From: Coriaria nepalensis
Lineage: Eukaryota; Streptophyta; Magnoliopsida; Cucurbitales; Coriariaceae
Length of the DNA: 64,000 bases
Assembly (NCBI GenBank): GCA_027186245.1
Contig: CP114487.1
Span: 4,397,001-4,461,000, forward strand
Direction: 5' to 3'
In this document: piece after piece, positions 13,143-25,439 of the stretch
Position numbering within the stretch: the stretch's first letter is position 1
Layout of the letters: every line of letters begins with the position of its first letter
Notes under the pieces: model-generated
Told to the model about the DNA's origin: nothing
Database searches by the model: none
The model's input: only the letters and a program-made list of their open reading frames with translations
Position numbers and translations under genes: made by a program

Positions 13143-13944
13143 TTGGAATGGGAAAATGAACGTTCGTTCATTTTCCTTTTTTAGGGGAGCTGCTTTAGTT
13201 GGAGTAAAGGTTTTTTTGCGAAGGGGATTAGATTCAAAAAGGGTTTAAGAGTTGCCCCGCCTACATAATAAGCTAAGATTCAAATTTAATTGGAGGAGAA
13301 TTTGAGTAATTTTATATGTTCTTTTTATTTTTAATTTAAAAAGTCGATTAAAGTCAAAAAGTTAAAGCAATTTTAGCAACAAAAACTTTATTGGATCTAT
13401 TTTTAAAAATAAAGTTTAAAAAGAAAAAATGAGAGAGAACATGAATCATAACAAAACATATAAAAAAAAAATATTCTAAAATTTATCAAAGATTTTATAA
13501 AAATACAAAAGTCTTCACAAAAAATGAGTGATGAATGAATTACTAATATAAATGATTTGATATTTTTATTGAATGATTCAACGAAATGAATATTCGTAGA
13601 TGAAGGATCTGACTAAGGATTTGCAAAAAAATAATGAAGAATAAAAAACCGGAAAAAGAAATGAGAGGAAGAAAAATTCGGTTCATTCAAATGGAAAAAT
13701 AAGAAGAAGAAATGGTGAGAAAAGTGCAAGATAAAATATAAGATTGTAATTTTAATATTTGATTTATTTTTGTAATACATAAATAATAGATCGGACAATT
13801 ATCAAAATATTTCCCATGAATTTTAGGTGCAGTTACTAAATTAAAATTTAAGCCGCTGAACTTGCATTATATAAAAGCCCCAACTTGTTACTCGAAAGAT
13901 AACTTGTGAAGGCAAAGCCTGTCTTAAAACCCTCGGAAAAAGAA
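13143..13944. other. Region upstream of PRMT1, nothing coding seen
   Basis: About 0.8 kb, AT- and purine-rich on the plus strand. It presumably holds the PRMT1 promoter, but apart from the telo-box at its downstream edge I can point to no convincing element. Confidence 0.5.
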
Positions 13945-13960
13945 AAACCCTAAACCCTAA
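13945..13960 (+). promoter_or_regulatory. Double telo-box (AAACCCTAAACCCTAA)
   Basis: Two overlapping plant telo-box motifs lie 20 bp upstream of the PRMT1 start codon, in the leader or core promoter. Telo-boxes are known near transcription starts of plant genes for translation, ribosome biogenesis and other growth-related functions. The sequence match is exact; a regulatory role here is inferred. Confidence 0.7.
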
Positions 13961-13980
13961 ATTCTTTCCATCAGACAGAA

Positions 13981-17132
<3,152 letters not shown>

Positions 17133-19271
17133 TAAGTTTTGACAATGCTATCTTTCGGTTGTGGTGCCCTTCTAAGTTCCAACAGTCATCAAGAATTGCA
17201 AGATTTGATTTGGGGGCTCTTGAATTTGTACCCTCGCTATTTCTCTGTTTTTTTTCCCTGTTCCAATAGCTACCTTTTTCTCTCACTACTTTGGAAACTA
17301 GACAGTGAGAAGAGTGAAAATCTGATATTCGCCTTCTGTATTTGAACCCCTATTCTCTATTATGTTTCTTTTTGCTCAACATCGATTACTTTAAAGTTTA
17401 AACGTACTAATATTATCTCGATTTTGAGTTATGTTTTCCCCGTAAAAGTTGATTACTTGACCAGACACTGTCCTTAAAATTATTTCTATTTGCAAAACAA
17501 CCCATCTTTTAAATTGCTTGTAAAATAGAGCACCAGTACATCTTTTCTGATATCTATATTTGCTGAATTTCTTCTAAATCTTTGAATTTAATAATCCCTT
17601 GCAGAAGGCAAAAGCTCCATGAAGTAAGAGGCTAAGGCAATGGACTGCAGTTTTACTATGGATATCAGAATGGCGGCAATGTCATACCCATGATGATACA
17701 AGTTCTTAATAGAACAAGAGTTGTTTCATTTCGTGGGTTGTGGAAAAAGGAAAAGAAACAAACTCTGTTACCACCAAAACGAAAAAGGGTACCAACGGCC
17801 AAGAATTTCTGGCGCCAGTGGAGCATAGATCCAAAAGAAACCCGAACCCTTTTTAATCCACCCCTTCTAGTAAGGAGTTTGCAATCAGCAAACTGCATCT
17901 AAAACCTTCGATCATATCAAGAAATGAAATTTACCTCATCTGCCACATTTGAAAAGATTTACAATATTAGTACCATCCAGAATGGCAATATGGCATAGCG
18001 ACCGAGTTCGTCAGCGACCTCCAAAGCCAAAGGATGTGAGAGAGAATTGCATTATCAGGTGGATCTGTGAATATTTCTTGAAGCAAAGGCCAATCAATAT
18101 ATCTCTATATATGAGATTACATGTAACAAAACTGAAAATCACTTGATTCTCAGAAGCATTTGGTGCAGTTACCAATCCAACACAAACAAGTGACAGTAAA
18201 ATCAATTCCCTGCCCATTGCATTGACCTGAACTTGTCTATAAAGCTCTGAGGATATCTGAAGTTGTATCATTCCCTAGAAGAATATGAAACATCGAGAGG
18301 GTAAGAAAAATGTATAAACTCAGACACAAAACCCACATGGAAGGGTGGGATAATGTCTCACTCGATTTCCAGGTATCTTTTGCAGGATAGCTTTTAATGA
18401 TTTTGCTGGAGGATTGCCATGAACGTTGTCGATTTTTATTTTCTTCAACCAGTACATCACATGAGCACCTGATTGTCCATCAGGAGTGATACTCACATGC
18501 ACATAGTGCAAACCTTGTCTCTTACACCTAATCATCAAGACCCTGCCACGTAGGATATTTGGCTTTTCACTTTCTCATAAATAGTGACCAGGAGTGTAAG
18601 GAAAAAGGCATGCACTGTGCGTATGCAGGTATTTCTCCCTATCAGATCCTACTTCAGTATAAAGAAGCAAATCCATCAAGAATTTTCATATTTTTTATAC
18701 TCATTAGAACCGCTAAGTGAGAAGTAATGCGGTGATTTTTTTTCTATTTTAAATAATCATATACAGCGGGCACATGCAAGACCATAAATCATCTGTATAC
18801 CTTATTTAAAATGGGAAAAATGTGATATATATTGATTCTGAAACAGATTGAAGTTAAACTTCCTTCTAAAAGAGCCATCACAATTTCCATGAATATATAG
18901 CTGTCATTACCCACTTTTTCTCTAACTTCAGAATCTGCTCGATTACGGAGGCTGGTACTTCATGAGATAGTAGGGACCTCCGTGAGACTCATTTGGCTTC
19001 AAGACAGATTAGCTCCTCTTGGACTCAAACCTGGACTCAATATCGCTAGAAAATGCTGTGAGCTTTTGTGTAAACAAGAGTAGAACACATGAGAAGATAC
19101 ATCTTTCATCTGTGCTTAGTACTTTCTTTTCTCATTCATTTATTGCTTTAGGGTTGGTGTAATATAAAATGTAAACACAAGAGCCACCACCTGGAGAGGA
19201 ATGTTATATGATTCAAGTTTTTCTCTCCTTGAAAGTACATGGTTTGGACTTTGGATAACTTCAAACCCAGA
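17133..19271. other. Intergenic region between convergent PRMT1 and PPR genes
   Basis: This should contain both 3' untranslated regions. Base composition between 17600 and 18550 is less AT-rich than usual for spacer, and short open frames exist on both strands (for example 18320-18538 minus), but none resembles a known family and I see no consistent exon chain. A small unrecognised gene or a long 3' UTR cannot be excluded. Confidence 0.4.
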
Positions 19272-22196
19272 TCACCAATAATCACAGCAAGAGCATGATC
19301 CACTCTTGAAATGGTGGAACCGACTTATATCACGAATCACTATTTCTCGATTTGTGACATTTGATACAAGCTTCATAAAATCATGGCAGTCGCCACAAAT
19401 CCGTAGATTTTTAAAAATATGGATTGTTTTCTTCGTATCAGTACTTATAAGGGCAAAAGCAAGAGCCAATCTTTCACTGTGAAACTGAAGATTCTCCTTT
19501 TTCTCTCTTTCTGTGATGTTATGAAGCACATGTTCAGTTTTTGGCATATAACCCATTAAGCTTAGATTTTCGCCAAGTTCCTCCAATTTCGAATAAATTT
19601 CCATAACTTTTGGATGTGAACTGTCTTGAGATACAAAGGCGTGGACTTGACGATCAGCTTGAATCCAACTACATCCTGGCTCTTTCTTAACACCTCGAGC
19701 AGACATCAATGCTCGAGTCTTTCTAACATCATCCCACCGCCCTTTTGCTGCAAAAATATTTGAAAGCAATACGTAATTTGACTCCTCCTCAGGTTGAAGC
19801 TCATGAAGTTTCTCTGCTGCTCTTTCACCAAATTCCACATTTCCATGCATTTTACTAGCCCCAAGGACAGTCTCCCAGATCAAAGCATATGGTGTTAGCT
19901 TCATCTTCTCAATGAATTCTTCAACCTCATTGAATTTTCCAGCCCGGCCAAGAATATCTACCATACAAGCACAATGATTAATTGTAGGGGTGATACCAAA
20001 TTCTCTTGTCATCAAGTCGAACTGTTTCTTCCCTTCTTCAACTAAGCCCCTATGACTACAAGCAGAAAGAACGCCTAAGAAGGTGATTTCATCAGGCACA
20101 CTGCCTTCTTCATCTACCATCATCCGTAAGGTTTCAAGCGCCTTCTCTCCTTTCCCATGTTGTGAGTATCCACATATCATGGTGTTCCATGAGACTGTAT
20201 CTCTAGAAACAGAGCTTTTGAAGAGAGATTCAGCATCTTCTAAACAACCACATTTAGCATACATATCAATGAGTGCACTAGCAACATACTTATCATGAAA
20301 ATGCCCGGCCTTAATCACCATAGATTGGAGCAGCTGTCCTGTTTCGAGAAGAGCCATAGAGGAGCAACCACTTAAACAGCCAGCAAGTGTGTACTCATTT
20401 GGCTTTATACCTTCTATCTGCATCTGCCTAAAGTATTCCATAGCCTTCTCTGTTTGCTCTGTTTGAACATGTCCAGTTATAATAGCAGTCCATGAAAAGA
20501 CATCTCGACTAACCAAATGATTAAAAGCTATCTCTGCTTCTTCCAACCACCTGTTCTTAGTATACATATCAATAAGAGCGGTTTGAACAGAGTCATTTCC
20601 CCAAAAATTGTTTTTAATTGTATGGGTATGCACTTGCCTACCGAAAAATACATCCAAAAGACTTGAACAAGACCTTAATACATTAATGAACGTGTCCATA
20701 TTCGGACTAAAACCTTCCATAAACATGCGACAGAAAACACGTGGGCCCATGTTGTAATTTTTTGAATCGTTGATACCTGATAATAGGGCATTCCATGAAA
20801 CCAAATCCCGATCATTCATTGCTTCAAACACCTTAATGCTATCATTTACATATCCATTTTTCATGTACATTGTCACCAGGGCATTGCTTATTAATATATT
20901 GGATTCAAACTTGTATTTCAAAATACAAGCATGGATGCTTCGACCAAATTGGAGGTCTTCTAAATTATTAGCGGCACTTACAAGACTACAAAAAATATAA
21001 TCATTAGGGCTAATGCCTGAGCTTCTCATCTGATGAAATGCCTCTACTGCTTTCTCGCTCTGCCGTTGTTGATCAAAGCAAGTTATCATAGCACTCCAAG
21101 CCATAACATCAGGATCATTAATCTTCATAAATACTTTTGAAGCATCATTTACAAGGCCACATTTAGAGTAAATATTAACCAGAGAAGAACCCAGATAGTA
21201 GTCATGTTGAAACCCGATTTTAATCACAAATGAGTGCAAAACCTTCCCGTCTCTCAAATTTTCAGAGTTTGCACAAGCAGTGAGAACAGAAGACAAAGTA
21301 AACTCACTGAACTTAATTCCAGATTCTATCATTCCAAAAAATAGTTTTAGAGCTGTTGTCCCTTCACCCTTTTGAGCGTAACCTGTAATAAGTGCATTCC
21401 ATGACACCCCATTCCGGTAAGGCATGATGGAGAACACACCTTCTGCAAGTTCCATCTGACCACATTTTGCATAGAGATCAACAAGAGCAGATGCGACAAC
21501 TACATCTACTAAAACCCCAAGTTTTATAATTTCTGTATGCAACTGTTTTCCGAAATTCAAATCCGAGTTTTTAGAACATGCTTTCAAAACAGAGGCCAAT
21601 GTAAAGTGGTTGTGTTTAATACCTTTGACCTTCATTTCCCAAAACAAATAAATAGCATCGTTCCATTTTCCTTCCGCTACTAGACCATGAATTAAAGCAG
21701 TTGAGGAGACGACATCTCCCTCAGGCATTTCATCGAACATTTGGCGTGCATACTCAGAGCAACAGCATTTCGCATAGAAGTTTACCAACGAAATCTGCAA
21801 ATGCCGATCCGGAGGGATTCCTTCCTTGATCAGCTGCCCATGAATGGCCTTGCCTTCATTCAAAGACCGTTGTGAAACACATTCATGCAACATTCCAGAG
21901 TACCGTTTTAGCGTCAAGAAAATACCATCACTAGTTTCCACTAAGTTTCTGGATTTCTTGCAGACGAATTCGCCATCACGAAACTGGCCGCGAGGTTTCG
22001 GTTCGACAGCTTCAAAAACAGCACAAGATGAATGTTTCCATCTTCTAAAAGGAAGAGAGGGTGGTCTTGTAGTCGTAGAGAGGGAAAGCTTAGTGGAGGA
22101 ACTAAGTGTGGAGGGTATTCGGATAAAAGGTGTAAATAGGCTTCGAAAAGCAGGAACTCCACTATGCATTCTCCATGAAACGAGGTTGCATTCCAT
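19272..22196 (-). CDS. Pentatricopeptide repeat protein, PLS class with E/DYW domains
   Basis: Intronless, 974 aa, typical of plant organelle RNA-editing factors, which bind one RNA site and deaminate a cytidine to uridine. The first 70 or so residues are rich in Ser, Thr, Arg and Pro with few acids, fitting a mitochondrial or plastid targeting peptide. About twenty PLS-type repeats follow, with recurring GKQLHTEIIKLG, LVDLYAKCG and VSWNALITGYAQ motifs. E/E+ motifs start near residue 780 and the DYW deaminase is at the end. Deaminase signatures are present: HSE at about 906-908 and CGDC at about 934-937. The last residues read CSCCDYW where CSCGDYW is usual. The ATG at 22196 gives a plausible transit peptide. 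A broken paralogue lies head-to-head at 22866. The target transcript cannot be read from the sequence. Confidence 0.95.
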   Translation of the reverse strand: MECNLVSWRMHSGVPAFRSLFTPFIRIPSTLSSSTKLSLSTTTRPPSLPFRRWKHSSCAVFEAVEPKPRGQFRDGEFVCKKSRNLVETSDGIFLTLKRYSGMLHECVSQRSLNEGKAIHGQLIKEGIPPDRHLQISLVNFYAKCCCSEYARQMFDEMPEGDVVSSTALIHGLVAEGKWNDAIYLFWEMKVKGIKHNHFTLASVLKACSKNSDLNFGKQLHTEIIKLGVLVDVVVASALVDLYAKCGQMELAEGVFSIMPYRNGVSWNALITGYAQKGEGTTALKLFFGMIESGIKFSEFTLSSVLTACANSENLRDGKVLHSFVIKIGFQHDYYLGSSLVNIYSKCGLVNDASKVFMKINDPDVMAWSAMITCFDQQRQSEKAVEAFHQMRSSGISPNDYIFCSLVSAANNLEDLQFGRSIHACILKYKFESNILISNALVTMYMKNGYVNDSIKVFEAMNDRDLVSWNALLSGINDSKNYNMGPRVFCRMFMEGFSPNMDTFINVLRSCSSLLDVFFGRQVHTHTIKNNFWGNDSVQTALIDMYTKNRWLEEAEIAFNHLVSRDVFSWTAIITGHVQTEQTEKAMEYFRQMQIEGIKPNEYTLAGCLSGCSSMALLETGQLLQSMVIKAGHFHDKYVASALIDMYAKCGCLEDAESLFKSSVSRDTVSWNTMICGYSQHGKGEKALETLRMMVDEEGSVPDEITFLGVLSACSHRGLVEEGKKQFDLMTREFGITPTINHCACMVDILGRAGKFNEVEEFIEKMKLTPYALIWETVLGASKMHGNVEFGERAAEKLHELQPEEESNYVLLSNIFAAKGRWDDVRKTRALMSARGVKKEPGCSWIQADRQVHAFVSQDSSHPKVMEIYSKLEELGENLSLMGYMPKTEHVLHNITEREKKENLQFHSERLALAFALISTDTKKTIHIFKNLRICGDCHDFMKLVSNVTNREIVIRDISRFHHFKSGSCSCCDYW

Positions 22197-22865
22197 TTAA
22201 TTCGAACACAAACCTCAGCTCCTTTTTAATACTATTCCGATTAATACCCATCAAAACCACATTCAAGCCACCGTCTCCCGTTTATTTGACGGCGGCGGAG
22301 AGAGAGAGAGAAAGGAGTCAGAAACAGAGTAGAGCCTCAGAGGGAGAAGAGAACATTAGCTTGACACAGAGAGAGTAGGGAGGGAGAGAGAGGATGCTCG
22401 CCTGACACCGGCCGTATGATGACGTCGGCAGTATGGGAGGGAGAGACGTTGCAGAGAGAGAGTGGGGAAGGGGAAGAGCTTGAGCGAGGATGGCAATAAA
22501 ATGACCAGAGGAGGAGAAATAATCTTCTATTTGAAGCAAGACGACACGTCGTTTTTAACCTCGTAGGAGTCGCAACGAACGACATTTGAAAAAATGGCTG
22601 GGGGTCCTTTTCCTCCTCACCTTTCATTTCTTCGCAACTCAATTCTTAATCCGCCATTGAAGAAGATGCGAGCTCACCTGCTCCACGAAATTTACCCATC
22701 TCCTCCCAATTATCATCCCCTTGATTTCCTTTGGACCCGTCATCATCGTCTTGGAAAATCCTTATGTTACTTGCTCTAGCACTAGGAGGACTAGGAGTCA
22801 TCGTTTTGAGTACTAGGAAAATCCTCATGTACTTGGTCTAGCACTAGGAGTACAATGGCGATAGC
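22197..22865. other. Spacer between divergent PPR gene and PPR pseudogene
   Basis: The part nearest the PPR gene should be its promoter and leader. It has short GA-rich runs around 22298-22312 and 22376-22392. A short imperfect direct repeat (GGAAAATCC..CTAGCACTAGGAG) occurs at about 22753 and 22816, period about 63 bp, ending just before the pseudogene. No gene is recognisable. Confidence 0.5.
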
Positions 22866-24614
22866 TTGATAAGTCATCGTTTTCGAAATGTTTTAGGCAA
22901 ATTATCGACCCCATGTCCTCAGTTTGAAGCTCTCCATCCTCATTTATGGACCTCATTGTTTCTCTGCAACTGGAAAAGTGGAAGTTTTGAACATGCAGAC
23001 AAGATGTTCGACGAATTTCCTGATAGAGGTGTTTTGTTCTGGAACAAGTTAATTTTCGGGTTAGTAGACGAAGATTATTTACCACAATGCATTATTGTTT
23101 TACTGTAAACACGAAAACGTGGAATCTTGCCTACTGAACGCATGGTAGTATCTGGAGTAAAAGCTTGTATAACGGAAATGGAGATGGATTTTGGCACCCA
23201 ATTACAATTAGAAGCAGTTAAAATTGGGATCTTTTCGAAAATGTATAAATTTGTTGAACTTTATGCGAAATGTAGACAAATGGAGTTTGCTTTTAAGCAT
23301 TCTCTTACATGTCTAGAAAAGGTTCTGCATCATGGAAATCGTTACTCATTGGATACACTCAAATTAGATCATGGGAAGAGATTCCTGTATTGTTTTCCGG
23401 CATGACAGATTTGAAATTAAAGCACAGAAAATTCATTTTATCGACCGTTTTAACGGGTTGTGCAAATTTGAGAAAACATAGAAGTGGCCAGTCTATCCAT
23501 GCCAGACTTCTTAAGACTGGGTTTGTTCTTGAGAATCAAATGAGTTGTTGTCTTCTTAACATGTATACTAAACATGGGTTGTTAGATGATGCTATTAAAA
23601 TCTTTGGAAGAATAAAAAATCCCCGGAAGTGTAATGTGGAATTGGATGATAAGCATAGGCAAGGTAGAAGCATAGAAGCGGCCAAGATGTTTAATCAAAC
23701 GAGACGTGAAAATATGAAGCTGGATCAATTCACATTGGCTAGTATGGTTACTAACTCCACTAATGTCAATGGTAATCGGTTTTATGGGGAAAACATTCAT
23801 GCTTGTTTGATTAAACATGGGTTTGATTCCGATACTTTTACTACATGCTCTCTCATCAAGATGTATATGGTTGTTGGTTCTGTACAAGATGGTTTAATAC
23901 AATTACTATCTTGGAACACCCTTTTATCAGGATTTCATGATTAACAAATTTACGATCAAAGCTCGAGCTCTTTCACAGAGATACTTATGGAAGTTTGCAA
24001 ACTAGACCTTTACACATTTAGCAGTGTCCTAAAATCCTGTTCTATTCTATCCAATATGATTTTTTGGACGCAATTGCATGCTCATGTAATAAAGAGTGGG
24101 ATAAACACAAATCTTTTCGTAGGTACGGGTCTAATTGATTTCTACGCAAAAAGAGGCTACTTGGAGATTGCAGGTTTGATTTTAAACGAATTATCTGAAA
24201 GAGACATCTTCTCTTGGACAGCTCTGATTTCGGATTATGTTAAAGCTAGCCAAGGAAACAAGGCAATGAAATATTTCAATCAAATGTGGTAAGAAGAATT
24301 CTTGAAGCCAAATGAGTTCACCATCTCAAGCTGCTTAAGTGCTTGCTCCGGTTTAGAAATGCTAAAAACGGGGACTCAAATTCACTCCTTGTCTATAAAA
24401 TCTGGGTTTTCAAATCATGTTTACATTTATTATGCACTTGTTAATATGTATATGTAATGCTTGTGCATAAAAGAAGCCGAAATCATTTTCAAGTCCATGG
24501 ATTGTAGAGATATAGTCGCTTGGAATATGATTATATTGAGATATTCTCACAATGGGCAAGAGCATAAAAATCTTGAAGCGTTCGAGACTACGAAGAATGA
24601 AGGATTTTTTCAAG
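22866..24614 (+). pseudogene. Broken PLS-class PPR gene, paralogue of the adjacent gene
   Basis: Several frames in succession give PPR segments in the right order: FEHADKMFDEFPDRG with FWNKLIFGLV (about 22980-23060), FVELYAKCRQMEFAF (about 23250), SIHARLLKTGF and LLNMYTKHGLLDDAIKIF (23490-23605), IHACLIKHGFDSD (about 23800), LHAHVIKSGINTN and LIDFYAKRGYLE (24075-24160), DIFSWTALISDYV (24205), KPNEFTISSCLSACSGLE (24308-24360) and DIVAWNMIILRYSHNGQ (24505-24560). Stops fall near 23108, 23942, 24290 and 24456, and frames shift between blocks. Block order matches the intact gene at 19272-22196, including its FSWTAIITG and KPNEYTLAGCLSGC segments. No E or DYW domain follows; AT-rich sequence replaces it after about 24614. 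Confidence 0.88.
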
Positions 24615-25439
24615 GTAAAATTGGTAAAATAGGCTTAATAAAAATAAATATCAGCAAAACATATTAAAATTGATTTTTTTTTTGGTTAAATAATCATATT
24701 TTTAAATTTTTGACTGATAAAATTATTAATTTACTCATGTTTACTAATTTGGATTATAAATATATAATATTATTTGATATTTATGCAACTAATGGAAGGT
24801 TGGATGATGTTTTTAGGTCAGGGTTTTGATAAGTGATAGTGGGATGAAATTATTTTAAAAATTACCCTCCCCCAATAATTATTTTTGCTAAATATCTTTT
24901 ATCCTGGATTTTTTTTTATTTTTTAACCTTTTGAAAAAAAAAATCAAAAAATATGAAATTACTTATTAACTCTTCTTTAAATCATCAAAATCTAGAATCT
25001 ACTCTTCCCTAAATCACCAAACCGACATCTACTAAATCACCAAAATCCAAACCGACATCTACTCTTCTCTCTTCCTCTCTTCATTTCACTCTTCTTCTTT
25101 CATTCTCTTCTCACTCACTTGGTGTCTCTCACGCTCTCATTCTCTTTTCACTCACTCGGCGGCCATTGAGGAGGATAATTAGTCCGGATAATATGAAAAT
25201 GAGATGACATGTTTTGAATTTGAAGAAATTGGTATATGAGCAATATGTGTGGATTTGGATACAGAGATCGGTCGGTTTGAGATGCACATACCAATATATG
25301 AAATATCGACGAGATGACGATCTTAGACCTCAAGTAGACATCTGAAATGTCGGTATGTGCATCTCATACCAACTCTATTTTTTGTAAAATTCTACTCTTT
25401 TTTATTATTATTTTTTAAATAAATTGAAATTATTCTTTT
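24615..25439. other. AT-rich spacer, probable outer part of MULE relic copy 2
   Basis: No coding relic is visible. It includes two near-identical CCAAACCGACATCTACT words (about 25018 and 25049), C/T-rich sequence around 25060-25150, and a 15-bp inverted repeat listed separately. It sits directly upstream of the DUF1985 relic, as comparable sequence does near 45.5 kb, so it probably belongs to that element. Its true ends are not identifiable. Confidence 0.45.
25278..25366. repeat. 15-bp perfect inverted repeat, 59-nt loop
   Basis: The left arm TGAGATGCACATACC is at 25278-25292 and its exact reverse complement GGTATGTGCATCTCA is at 25352-25366. A related but decayed version (TGAGATGCACAGACCGAC) occurs near 45595 at the corresponding place of the other Ulp1-type element. 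Confidence 0.8.

Noticed and set aside
18011..18538. Minus-strand frames of 72-86 codons between PRMT1 and the PPR gene, one with a signal-peptide-like segment
   Set aside because: No motif, no coherent splice chain and no family match; left as unexplained spacer.
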